From Holosporaceae bacterium UBA5542 (GTDB taxonomy: Bacteria; Pseudomonadota; Alphaproteobacteria; UBA7879; UBA5542): a stretch of 6,194 bases of DNA. Below the pieces are notes generated by a model, which made no database searches, was not told the DNA's origin, and was given only the letters and a program-made list of their open reading frames with translations. Below, one piece after another: positions 1 to 6,194 of the stretch; position 1 is the stretch's first letter, and each line of letters opens with the position of its first letter. A program made the position numbers and the translations under genes. Location of the stretch: the NCBI GenBank assembly GCA_002426825.1, contig DINK01000024.1:70091-76284 (forward strand), read 5' to 3'.

Positions 1-806
1 ATGCTGGCTGTGCCATTGGCGAATATTTTCGCGACAACGGTATGCACGCGTTAATTGCGTATGATGATCTGTCCAAACAAGCCGTTGCCTATCGACAAAT
101 GTCACTGCTTTTGCGACGACCACCAGGACGTGAAGCATTCCCAGGGGATGTGTTCTTTTTACACTCTCGGTTACTTGAGCGCGCAGCAAAGCTTAGTGAC
201 GAAAAAGGGGGTGGATCTCTTACAGCTCTGCCTATTATCGAAACACAAGCGGGCGACGTATCAGCCTACATTCCAACGAACGTTATTTCCATTACAGATG
301 GACAAATTTTTCTTGAAACAGAACTCTTTTTCAAAGGATTCCGTCCAGCCATTAACGTGGGACTATCTGTCAGCCGCGTGGGTTCATCAGCGCAATCAAA
401 AGCAATCAAATCAATAGCTGGTAGTCTGAAACTTGATTTGGCACAATATAGAGAAATGGCTTCGTTTTCACAATTTTCTTCTGATTTAGATGAAAAAACA
501 CGCGCACTTCTGAGTCGCGGTGACCTACTTTCGGAACTTTTAAAGCAGCCTCAATATACACCCGTGCCCCTTGGGGACCAGGTTATAAGCTTGTACGCAG
601 GCGTACACAACTTTCTAAGCACCCTTGAAACAGCAGAGGTAGGCCCTTTTGAAACGTTCTTGCGAGAGCGCTTCCAGAAAAAACATGCCCCTATTCTCCA
701 AGAAATTGAAACAAAGAAAGAAGTATCAGAAGCACTCTCTAAAAAAATAGAGAGCGCTATTGAAGCAGCACTTAAGGACTTTAAAAAATTGAAAAAGGCT
801 TCTTAA
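1..806 (+). CDS. atpA: F1 ATP synthase subunit alpha, C-terminal half (5' end outside window)
   Basis: This is the non-catalytic alpha subunit of the F1 head of ATP synthase, which alternates with beta to make or hydrolyse ATP on the cytoplasmic face of the membrane. The reading frame is already open at base 3 and gives 267 residues to the TAA at 804-806. That is about half of the usual ~510-residue protein, so the Walker A region lies upstream of the window. Visible family motifs include [47 protein letters not shown] and [15 protein letters not shown]. The arginine of SRVG, codon 375-377, is the conserved arginine finger reaching the beta active site. LDLAQYREM and LLKQPQYTP follow in the C-terminal helical domain. 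The sequence resembles alphaproteobacterial and mitochondrial alpha subunits. It is intact to its end, but it is not followed by atpG as in most bacteria. Its stop overlaps the start of a small ORF by one base. Confidence 0.97.
   Translation, partial: AGCAIGEYFRDNGMHALIAYDDLSKQAVAYRQMSLLLRRPPGREAFPGDVFFLHSRLLERAAKLSDEKGGGSLTALPIIETQAGDVSAYIPTNVISITDGQIFLETELFFKGFRPAINVGLSVSRVGSSAQSKAIKSIAGSLKLDLAQYREMASFSQFSSDLDEKTRALLSRGDLLSELLKQPQYTPVPLGDQVISLYAGVHNFLSTLETAEVGPFETFLRERFQKKHAPILQEIETKKEVSEALSKKIESAIEAALKDFKKLKKAS
795..798 (+). promoter_or_regulatory. Possible ribosome binding site for the 806-901 small ORF
   Basis: AAGG at the end of an A-rich run lies inside the last codons of atpA, 7 bases before the ATG at 806. 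The spacing suits a Shine-Dalgarno site and is one reason to take the small ORF seriously. The match is short, and A-rich runs are common in this genome, so it may be coincidental. Confidence 0.4.
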
Positions 807-901
807 TGTCCCCCTTTTTTTGTAGTATTTGGGTGCGTCTCCTTTTTGTCAGTATTTTTATTATATGCTTGTGGCTATTAATTGATTGGGCCAACAGATA
901 A
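806..901 (+). CDS. Hypothetical 31-residue single-span membrane peptide
   Basis: I do not recognise this gene. The ORF encodes 31 residues. It begins [11 protein letters not shown], continues with residues 12-26 made only of L, I, V, F, W, C and S, and ends DWANR. That reads as one membrane helix with arginine on the N-terminal flank and charged or polar residues on the C-terminal flank. Its ATG shares a base with the atpA TAA, and its own TAA (899-901) shares a base with the ATG of the transporter ATPase, giving the same TAATG junction on both sides. An AAGG sits 7 bases upstream. This geometry suggests translational coupling of atpA, the peptide and the transporter. It could be a small accessory subunit of the transporter, a peptide linked to ATP synthase, or only a coupling leader that keeps ribosomes moving into the next gene. 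Against it: the DNA is T-rich, so hydrophobic residues arise easily, and 31 open codons are not rare by chance. Confidence 0.45.
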   Translation: MSPFFCSIWVRLLFVSIFIICLWLLIDWANR

Positions 902-1617
902 TGTTGCATCCCCATCGAAAAAAAATTGAAATACATAATCTCTCTGTCCATTATGGAGATGTCATTGCCCTTGAAAACCTTTCAGGCACATTTCAGCCAA
1001 ATACCTTAACCGCCATTGTAGGACCTAATGGTGGTGGGAAAAGCACACTGATCAAAGCGATTCAGGGTCAAGTCAAAATTAAATCTGGAAACGTCACCCA
1101 TAACTGTCGCCACATTTGTGAATCAGGCTACCTTCCTCAAAAAAGCGATGTAGATAGCAGTTTTCCTCTTAGTGTGTATGAGGTAATTGGTATGGGGCTT
1201 TGGCTCCATCAAGGCTCATTCAAAGCCTATACCAAAGAACAGCACAACCTTATTGAAGAAGCTATGTGTCGCGTTGGTCTTTCGCAATCAAAGCACAAGC
1301 GTATCGATCAGTTATCTGGTGGGCAATTTCAGCGGATGCTTTTTGCACGTATCTACGTACAAGATGCCTCTCTCATTATACTAGACGAACCTTTCACGGC
1401 GATCGATTCACAAACATGCGACCATTTGCTTGATATTATTCAAGAATGGCATCAAAAAGGAAAAACGATTCTGGTTGTTTTACATAACCTTGACCTTGTA
1501 CGCAAAAACTTTCCTGAAACACTTTTAATTGGTAGAAAGTGTGTAGGCTGGGGCCCAACCAATAAAGTGCTAACCAAAGCGAATGTCAGTCAGGCGTTTG
1601 CTAATCTCATGATTTAA
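901..1617 (+). CDS. znuC: Zinc-type metal ABC transporter, ATP-binding protein
   Basis: This is the cytoplasmic ATPase that powers metal import by the neighbouring permease. With the ATG at 901 it has 238 residues, and every ABC ATPase element is present. Walker A is GPNGGGKST (41-49), the Q-loop is YLPQ with Q80, and the signature is LSGGQFQR (138-145). Walker B is LIILDEP (158-164), the D-loop is around AID (167-169), and the switch histidine is H195 in VLHN. The compact single domain and the following ABC-3 permease and cluster A-I binding protein place it in the ZnuC/MntB/TroB group. The ZnuC label rests on the binding protein's predicted zinc ligands. An in-frame TTG at 886 would add five residues. 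The ATG is preferred because it overlaps the preceding TAA by one base (TAATG) and because the TTG has no ribosome binding site. The ATG also lacks a clear Shine-Dalgarno sequence, so coupled translation is likely. Confidence 0.93.
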   Translation: MLHPHRKKIEIHNLSVHYGDVIALENLSGTFQPNTLTAIVGPNGGGKSTLIKAIQGQVKIKSGNVTHNCRHICESGYLPQKSDVDSSFPLSVYEVIGMGLWLHQGSFKAYTKEQHNLIEEAMCRVGLSQSKHKRIDQLSGGQFQRMLFARIYVQDASLIILDEPFTAIDSQTCDHLLDIIQEWHQKGKTILVVLHNLDLVRKNFPETLLIGRKCVGWGPTNKVLTKANVSQAFANLMI

Positions 1618-1618
1618 G

Positions 1619-2470
1619 ATGATTGAATTTTTTAGTGAATTTTTTCAATATGCCTTTTTAAAGAGAGCTTTTGTTAGCTGTGTCTGCCTTTCTTTCGGCT
1701 CTGCACCTGTGGGGTGCTTGCTTGTGCTAAGACGCATGAGCTTGATGGGTGATGCACTTTCTCACGCAGTTCTTCCGGGTGCCGCTATAGGATACATTTT
1801 GGCTGGGCTCTCCCTACCTATGCTTGGTATTGGGGGCTTTATTTCAGGCCTTTTGGTTGCACTGTTATCTGGATTTGTCTCGCGCTACACCGACTTAAAA
1901 GAAGACGCCAGTTTTGCAGGATTTTTCTTAATCGCCCTTGCGCTGGGCGTGCTGATTATCTCCATTAAACAAAACTCAGTTGACTTAATTCATATTCTTT
2001 TTGGCTCTGCCCTTGCTGTTGATGAAATCTCTCTTGTGCTGATGGGGGTGATTACAACCCTCACTCTTGTTGCGTTAGCTGTTATTATTCGTCCTCTTAT
2101 TATTGAGTGCTTTGATCCGCATTTTTTCCAATCAAACGGGGGATGGGGCACCTTCTATCACGGCTTCTTCCTCACTCTTGTTGTATTAAATTTGGTGTCA
2201 GGCTTTCAATCTCTTGGGACTCTGCTTTCTTTAAGTATTATGATGATTCCTGCCATCACCGCTCGATTTTGGGTCGAACGTATATGGAGTCTCTTTATAT
2301 TATCCGCAATGATTGCCCTCTTTTCCGGACTTTTGGGATTAATGTTTTCTTACTATCAAAACTGGCCTTCAGGGCCATCTATTGTGCTTGTTTGTGGAAT
2401 GTTCTATATATTCTCTTTAACTTTCGGCACAAATGGCAGCTTGATACAAAAAATCATCATTAAAAAATGA
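1619..2470 (+). CDS. znuB: Zinc-type metal ABC transporter, ABC-3 family permease
   Basis: This is the inner-membrane channel subunit of the metal importer, probably working as a homodimer with two copies of the ATPase. It has 283 residues, normal for the ABC-3 family, and is almost entirely hydrophobic, with roughly eight membrane segments. Family hallmarks are the RRMSLMGDALSHAVLPG stretch (38-54), a cytoplasmic coupling element after the first helix, and the C-terminal WPSGPSIVL motif before the last span. The stretch SLGTLLSLSIMMIPAITAR is also typical. It starts one base after the ATPase stop with no visible Shine-Dalgarno sequence. Its TGA overlaps the ATG of the binding-protein gene as ATGA. 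Both junctions point to one transcript with coupled translation. Metal specificity cannot be read from this subunit alone; homologues carry zinc, manganese or iron. Confidence 0.92.
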   Translation: MIEFFSEFFQYAFLKRAFVSCVCLSFGSAPVGCLLVLRRMSLMGDALSHAVLPGAAIGYILAGLSLPMLGIGGFISGLLVALLSGFVSRYTDLKEDASFAGFFLIALALGVLIISIKQNSVDLIHILFGSALAVDEISLVLMGVITTLTLVALAVIIRPLIIECFDPHFFQSNGGWGTFYHGFFLTLVVLNLVSGFQSLGTLLSLSIMMIPAITARFWVERIWSLFILSAMIALFSGLLGLMFSYYQNWPSGPSIVLVCGMFYIFSLTFGTNGSLIQKIIIKK

Positions 2471-3336
2471 AGTTATACTCCTATATTTTTCTTTTTATTT
2501 TTATATGGCCGGTATTGGCTTTATCAAAAATTCAAGCCGTCACTACCTTCACTATTTTAGAAGATTTTACCCGTAAAATTGGGGGCGATAAAATCGAAGT
2601 AACAAACCTTGTGCCTGCAGACAGCGATCCACATATTTATGAACCCACTCCTAAAGATGTGAAAAAAATCACAAAAGCAGATCTTATTTTTGTAAATGGC
2701 TTAGGCTTTGAAGGATGGATCAAAAGGTTAATAAAAGGCGCAGGTGCAAAAGGAGAAGTGATCGTCTGCACGGAATATATTCATCCCCGCCTTGTATTTG
2801 AGGATACCTTAGTTAAGGACCCACACGCATGGCACAGCATTCCGCATGCAAAAATATATATTCGTAATATCGCCAATGCCTTAAAAAAGGCAGATCCTAA
2901 AAATGCTGCTTTTTATGAAAAAAACACCCTCGCCTATCTACAAGAGCTTACCCTCCTTGATGAGTATATTCGTCGAAAAATTGACAACGTACCACCTTCA
3001 AAAAGAAAAATTATTACCGCACATGATGCGTTTGGTTATTTTGGAAACAGCTATGGAATACAAATGTTTGCCCCCCAAGGTATCAGCACTGAATCTGAGT
3101 CAAAAGTGCACAGCATCATTGATTTAATTAAGCAAATCAAGCGCGAAAAAATTACTACAATTTTTGTAGAAAGAATTTCTGATCCAAAAATCGTTCAGCA
3201 AATTGGACGTGAAACAGGAGCAAAAATTGGAGGAGAGCTTTATGCAGACGGCCTTTCACATAAAGATGGACAAGCCCCAAATTACATTGAAATGATCAAA
3301 TATAACTTTCATCTGATTCTTTCAGCCATGAGATGA
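2467..3336 (+). CDS. znuA: Periplasmic metal-binding protein of the ABC importer (ZnuA/TroA type, cluster A-I)
   Basis: This periplasmic protein captures the metal and delivers it to the permease. It has 289 residues. Residues 1-20 form a signal peptide: a basic start, a run rich in F, I and L, and probable cleavage after ALS. No lipobox cysteine is visible, so it is probably soluble. The four expected cluster A-I metal ligands can be placed: H56 in SDPHIYEP, H120 in DPHAWH, H186 in AHDAFGYF and D261 in YADGLS. A histidine in third position, with the DAFGYF and QGISTESE context, resembles TroA and AztC. Manganese proteins such as PsaA and YfeA have glutamate there, so zinc is the better guess, though TroA also binds manganese. 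The histidine-rich loop found in many ZnuA proteins is absent. The start overlaps the permease stop by four bases without a Shine-Dalgarno sequence. Confidence 0.92.
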   Translation: MKLYSYIFLFIFIWPVLALSKIQAVTTFTILEDFTRKIGGDKIEVTNLVPADSDPHIYEPTPKDVKKITKADLIFVNGLGFEGWIKRLIKGAGAKGEVIVCTEYIHPRLVFEDTLVKDPHAWHSIPHAKIYIRNIANALKKADPKNAAFYEKNTLAYLQELTLLDEYIRRKIDNVPPSKRKIITAHDAFGYFGNSYGIQMFAPQGISTESESKVHSIIDLIKQIKREKITTIFVERISDPKIVQQIGRETGAKIGGELYADGLSHKDGQAPNYIEMIKYNFHLILSAMR

Positions 3337-3340
3337 AAAT

Positions 3341-3364
3341 ATGTTGAGCGCTTAGATCAAACAT
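3341..3364. repeat. Imperfect inverted repeat between the znuA-like gene and yajC
   Basis: ATGTTGA (3341-3347) can pair with TCAAACAT (3357-3364) around a 9-base loop, leaving one bulged A. It is not followed by a run of T, so it does not look like a Rho-independent terminator. It overlaps the weak -35 candidate and could be an operator or a chance repeat in AT-rich DNA. Confidence 0.3.
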
Positions 3365-3406
3365 GATACTTTCTCTAGGATATATCAGACTAATTTTCAG
3401 TAGAAT

Positions 3407-3410
3407 GGAG
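3407..3410 (+). promoter_or_regulatory. Ribosome binding site of yajC
   Basis: GGAG lies 9 bases before the ATG at 3420. It is one of the two clearest Shine-Dalgarno sites in the window and supports that start. Its presence after a non-coding gap fits yajC being the first gene of its own unit. Confidence 0.75.
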
Positions 3411-3419
3411 TAAAACTAT

Positions 3420-3740
3420 ATGAAGCCTGGTTTCGACTTTATGAGCATCTTGCCGCTCGCCCTTATTTTTGTTGTCATGTATTTTCTTGTTATTCGACCA
3501 CAAAATAAAAAAGCAAAAGAACATCAGAACATGATTTCAAACCTTAAAAAAGGTGATCGTGTGGTTATGAATGGTGGGCTTATTGGCACAATCGTTAAGG
3601 TGTCAGAAGGAGAGCTTGAACTCTCCATTGCATCCAGCACAACTGTGATGGTTGCCAAACAAATGGTTTCAACTATTCTTTCAGCTGGCACAGAGGCTGA
3701 TGAAATGGTTTCTTCTGCAAAAAAAGTGAAAAAGAAATAA
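3420..3740 (+). CDS. yajC: Sec translocon accessory protein YajC
   Basis: YajC is a small inner-membrane protein that associates with SecD and SecF and, through them, with the SecYEG channel; its exact contribution to export is modest. The protein has 106 residues, typical of the family. A single membrane segment spans about residues 9-26, followed immediately by the family signature YFLVIRPQNKKAKEHQ. The small cytoplasmic domain contains LKKGDRVVMNGGLIGTI, also diagnostic. The tail is lysine-rich (KKVKKK). The start at 3420 is supported by the GGAG site and gives the expected short N-terminus. The gene is 15 bases upstream of secD, the usual order in most bacteria. Genes often found just upstream of yajC, such as tgt or queA, are not present here. 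Confidence 0.96.
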   Translation: MKPGFDFMSILPLALIFVVMYFLVIRPQNKKAKEHQNMISNLKKGDRVVMNGGLIGTIVKVSEGELELSIASSTTVMVAKQMVSTILSAGTEADEMVSSAKKVKKK

Positions 3741-3755
3741 AGCGTATCTTTTAAA

Positions 3756-5324
3756 ATGCATTATATTAAGCGCTGGCGTGTTATTACCGTATTTTTAATT
3801 TGTCTTGTAGGCTCATGGTATGGGTTACAACACTTTTTGCCTAGTCGTGCTCTTAATGCGCTGCCTAATTTTTTGCCACGAGAAAAAGTTTCCCTAGGCC
3901 TTGACCTGCAAGGAGGGTCTTCTATCCTTCTTGAAGTTGATCTTAAAAATCTTTTGCGCGACAGTATGACATCGGTTCTGGATGATATCAGACGCATTTT
4001 CCGTAAAGAACGATTCCGCTATTTTGGACTAAAGATCGATCGGGGAAATAAAATTCGACTGCAACTACACGACGCATCTCAAGGGGAAGCTGTTGTCGAA
4101 ACTCTTAAAAAGAACTTCCATCAAATGAACGTTTCAAAAACAGACAATGGGGAAGTTATTCTTGAGCCAACAGATGGCTATATTACTGAAAAGCAAGAAT
4201 CGACCGTCTCCCAAGCCATTGAAATTATTCGTCGCCGTATCGATGAAATGGGCACCAAAGAACCGTCTCTACAGCGACAAGGCAAAACAAGAATTTTACT
4301 TCAATTACCAGGTGTTAATGAACCATCCCAAGTCAAAAACATTTTGGGACAAACGGCAAAGCTAAGCTTTCAATTGCTTCACGCCACACTCACTCCACAA
4401 ACAATCACAGGAAACCGCGCACCAACCGGTTATACTTTGCTGCCTGGCATGGATGGGGAAGCCACCTCTTACCTGGTAAAAAACAAAGTTGAAGTTAGTG
4501 GAGAAATGTTGACAAACGCGGGCGTTGACTCACAAGGCGAAGCCAAGGTGACTTTTAGTTTGGATGCCACAGGGGCACGAAAATTTGCAGAAGTAACGCA
4601 AAAAAATATCGGCCGTCCCTTTGCCATTATCTTAGATGAAAAAGTTGTAAGCGCGCCAGTTATTCAAAGTGTCATTCCTGGTGGACGGGGTGAAATCACG
4701 GGCAGGTTCACGTTACAAGAAGCAAGAAATTTGGCAATTCTTTTACGCGCTGGCGCCTTGCCCGCCCCACTTCGTGTTTTAGAAGAAAAAACAGTTGGGC
4801 CTGAACTTGGATCAGATTCAATCAAGGCTGGACAAACAGCTATTCTATTTTCCATCGTAGCCATCTTTGTTTTTATGTTCCTATTTTATGGTGCTCTCTT
4901 TGGTAACATTGCAAATATTTGCCTTATTTTTAACCTAATCTTTTTATTGGGGGGCATTTCCTTTTTAGGCGCTACCTTAACATTGCCAGGACTTGCTGGA
5001 ATTGCGCTTACCCTTGGTATGGCAGTTGATGCAAATATTCTAATTTTTGAGAGAATTCGGGAAGAAATCAGAGATGGCATGCCACCTCTTTCCGCTTTAA
5101 GCGCTGGTTACGACCGTGCAATTGCCACAATCTTGGACTCCAACATTACCACCCTGATAGGGGCAGCTCTTTTATATCAATTTGGGAATGGCCCTGTACG
5201 CGGTTTTGCTGTCACACTTGCATTGGGTATTATTATTTCCATGTTCACTGCAATTTCACTTAGCCGCCTTCTTATTCATCTTTGGGTGAAGATAAGAGGC
5301 CCTCAGACAACGCTGCCGATTTAA
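3756..5324 (+). CDS. secD: Protein translocase subunit SecD
   Basis: SecD forms a complex with SecF that uses the proton-motive force to pull proteins through SecYEG on the periplasmic side. The protein has 522 residues, in the usual range for forms shorter than the ~615-residue E. coli SecD. The first span covers about residues 9-28 and is followed by the GLDLQGGS motif (48-55). The large periplasmic P1 region includes IIRRRIDEMGTKEP, LLQLPGV and the FAIILDEKVVSAPVI segment. GPELGSDSI (348-356) leads into five C-terminal spans. The hallmark AVDANILIFERIREE carries D425, which matches the aspartate needed for proton coupling in E. coli SecD (D519). No key residue appears lost. There is no good Shine-Dalgarno sequence before the ATG at 3756, only 15 bases after yajC, so translation may be coupled. 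secF follows after 10 bases. Confidence 0.97.
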   Translation: MHYIKRWRVITVFLICLVGSWYGLQHFLPSRALNALPNFLPREKVSLGLDLQGGSSILLEVDLKNLLRDSMTSVLDDIRRIFRKERFRYFGLKIDRGNKIRLQLHDASQGEAVVETLKKNFHQMNVSKTDNGEVILEPTDGYITEKQESTVSQAIEIIRRRIDEMGTKEPSLQRQGKTRILLQLPGVNEPSQVKNILGQTAKLSFQLLHATLTPQTITGNRAPTGYTLLPGMDGEATSYLVKNKVEVSGEMLTNAGVDSQGEAKVTFSLDATGARKFAEVTQKNIGRPFAIILDEKVVSAPVIQSVIPGGRGEITGRFTLQEARNLAILLRAGALPAPLRVLEEKTVGPELGSDSIKAGQTAILFSIVAIFVFMFLFYGALFGNIANICLIFNLIFLLGGISFLGATLTLPGLAGIALTLGMAVDANILIFERIREEIRDGMPPLSALSAGYDRAIATILDSNITTLIGAALLYQFGNGPVRGFAVTLALGIIISMFTAISLSRLLIHLWVKIRGPQTTLPI

Positions 5325-5327
5325 GGA
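5323..5327 (+). promoter_or_regulatory. Ribosome binding site of secF
   Basis: AAGGA overlaps the secD stop codon and lies 7 bases before the ATG at 5335. This fixes the secF start and links its translation to that of secD. Confidence 0.75.
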
Positions 5328-5334
5328 AATCTTT

Positions 5335-6194
5335 ATGCTTCGTGGTATCCATTTTAACACACAAAAATTCAACATTGATTTCATCAGAATCCGTATGGTG
5401 AGCTACATTATCTCTGGGCTTATCTTGGCAACTTCCATAGGGTTCTATTTTTACAATGGCCTTAACTTCGGCATTGACTTCTCTGGTGGCACTGTTATGG
5501 AAGTACGATTTCCTGCACCAATTGATATTGGCAAGATTCGCGCAGACTTGGGCAATGTGACATCTGGCGAAATTTTCCTTCAAGAATTTGGCACCCCCCA
5601 AGATTTACTCATTCGCATCGATCAAAAAAATCGTACAGAAGAAGAGCAACTTGGGGTCGTCAACCAGATCAAAACGCTTTTAGATAATGATGCCACTTAC
5701 CGCCGAATTGAAAATGTAGGCCCAAAAATGGGAGGCGAACTTATTTCAGATTCAATACAAGCTGTTTTGTGGGCCCTGCTCGCAATGCTTGTCTATATTT
5801 GGATTCGCTTTGAGTGGCATTTTGGCGTGTGTGCTGTGATCGCTCTTCTGCATGATGCAGTGGCTGTGTTTGGTCTTTATTCAGTTTTTGGTCTTGAATT
5901 TAATGCCTCTACGATTGTATCTATTTTGATTACAATCGGATATTCCATTAATGACACGGTGGTTATCTACGACCGAATTCGTGAAAATTTACGAAAATTT
6001 AAAACCAAAAAGATTGATGCACTATTAAACCTTTCTATTAATGAAACGTTATCTAGAACAATTTTGACATCAGCAACCACATTACTTGCGCTAGGCGCTC
6101 TATATGGATTAGGCGGGAAAACAATCCAAGAGTACAGCTTGCCCATTTTTATTGGCGTAGCCGTTGGAACCTACTCTTCTATATTTATCGCATC
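5335..6194 (+). CDS. secF: Protein translocase subunit SecF (3' end outside window)
   Basis: SecF is the partner of SecD in the inner-membrane export motor. The frame is open from the ATG at 5335 to the last base, giving 286 codons plus two bases. Family length is about 300-320 residues, so only the end is missing. The first span is about residues 21-41, followed by the diagnostic GIDFSGGT (46-53). GPKMGGELISDSI (129-141) precedes the C-terminal membrane bundle. The hallmark GYSINDTVVIYDRIREN contains D207, and R241 in LSRTI follows; these match the E. coli SecF residues D213 and R247 implicated in function. The start is supported by the AAGGA site and by the 10-base gap after secD. No frameshift or missing motif is visible, and secD and secF are separate genes, not fused. 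Confidence 0.96.
   Translation, partial: MLRGIHFNTQKFNIDFIRIRMVSYIISGLILATSIGFYFYNGLNFGIDFSGGTVMEVRFPAPIDIGKIRADLGNVTSGEIFLQEFGTPQDLLIRIDQKNRTEEEQLGVVNQIKTLLDNDATYRRIENVGPKMGGELISDSIQAVLWALLAMLVYIWIRFEWHFGVCAVIALLHDAVAVFGLYSVFGLEFNASTIVSILITIGYSINDTVVIYDRIRENLRKFKTKKIDALLNLSINETLSRTILTSATTLLALGALYGLGGKTIQEYSLPIFIGVAVGTYSSIFIA

Larger units (their letters stand above)
3337..3419 (+). promoter_or_regulatory. Intergenic region, probable promoter region for yajC-secD-secF
   Basis: This 83-base gap is the only sizeable non-coding stretch in the window, so it is the natural place for a promoter of the downstream export operon. A weak candidate pair is TTGAGC (3344-3349) and GATACT (3365-3370), with a short 15-base spacer. 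The AT-rich GATATAT around 3379-3385 could be an alternative -10. Neither matches the consensus well. No T-run hairpin terminator follows the upstream gene, so read-through from the metal transporter is also possible. Confidence 0.3.

Noticed and set aside
792..819. Possible terminator after atpA: AAAAAGG pairing with CCTTTTT across a 14-base loop, followed by T
   Set aside because: The stem is mostly A-T pairs with a long loop, and it overlaps the small ORF start. The tight coupling downstream argues against termination here.
846..881. Promoter for the metal transporter using TTGTCA (846-851) and AT-rich hexamers downstream
   Set aside because: No TATAAT-like hexamer falls at 16-18 bases from the -35 candidate; the best ones are about 12 or 23-24 bases away.
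886..894. Short palindrome TTGGGCCAA just before the ATPase start
   Set aside because: Only four paired bases per arm; too short to call an operator or hairpin.
886..900. TTG start for the transporter ATPase, five residues upstream of the ATG
   Set aside because: It has no ribosome binding site, while the ATG at 901 makes a TAATG overlap with the preceding frame and gives a normal family N-terminus.
5272..5601. 109-residue open frame on the - strand opposite the secD end and secF start
   Set aside because: It lies antisense to strongly recognised genes, shows no recognisable motif, and is explained by the codon pattern of the + strand genes.
1..6194. tRNA or rRNA genes, CRISPR arrays, insertion sequences, toxin-antitoxin or phage-defence genes
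   Set aside because: No matching repeats, terminal inverted repeats, RNA-gene signatures or protein motifs were seen; nearly every base is accounted for by housekeeping or transporter genes.

Overview
The window looks like part of an alphaproteobacterial chromosome. It is visibly AT-rich, all confident genes lie on the + strand, and they are packed almost end to end. The AtpA fragment resembles the alphaproteobacterial/mitochondrial type, and yajC-secD-secF is a standard bacterial order. Low GC, tight packing and a broken-up ATP synthase operon would suit a host-associated lineage such as Rickettsiales or Holosporales. That placement is an inference; no lineage marker here settles it.

Layout: (1) 1-806 is the 3' half of atpA, the F1 ATP synthase alpha subunit. 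(2) 806-901 is a 31-codon ORF for a very hydrophobic, single-membrane-span peptide. Its ATG shares a base with the atpA stop, and its TAA shares a base with the next ATG. (3) 901-3336 is a complete metal-uptake ABC transporter: ATPase (znuC-like), ABC-3 permease (znuB-like) and cluster A-I substrate-binding protein (znuA/troA-like). The junctions are a 1-bp gap and then a 4-bp overlap. (4) 3337-3419 is the only real intergenic space; it holds a likely promoter region, an imperfect inverted repeat and the yajC ribosome binding site. (5) 3420-6194 is yajC, secD and the first 286 codons of secF, which runs off the right edge.

How the genes work together: the metal-binding protein captures a divalent metal, probably zinc, in the periplasm. 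It delivers it to the permease, and the ATPase powers import. YajC, SecD and SecF form the accessory complex that uses the proton-motive force to help SecYEG export proteins, including the binding protein. AtpA belongs to the ATP synthase that uses the same gradient.

The most unusual region is the atpA/metal-transporter junction. The usual next gene, atpG, is absent. A zinc-type transporter follows instead, with a possible undescribed membrane micropeptide wedged between through two TAATG stop/start overlaps. There is no room there for a separate transporter promoter outside coding sequence. The yajC-secD-secF part looks ordinary.
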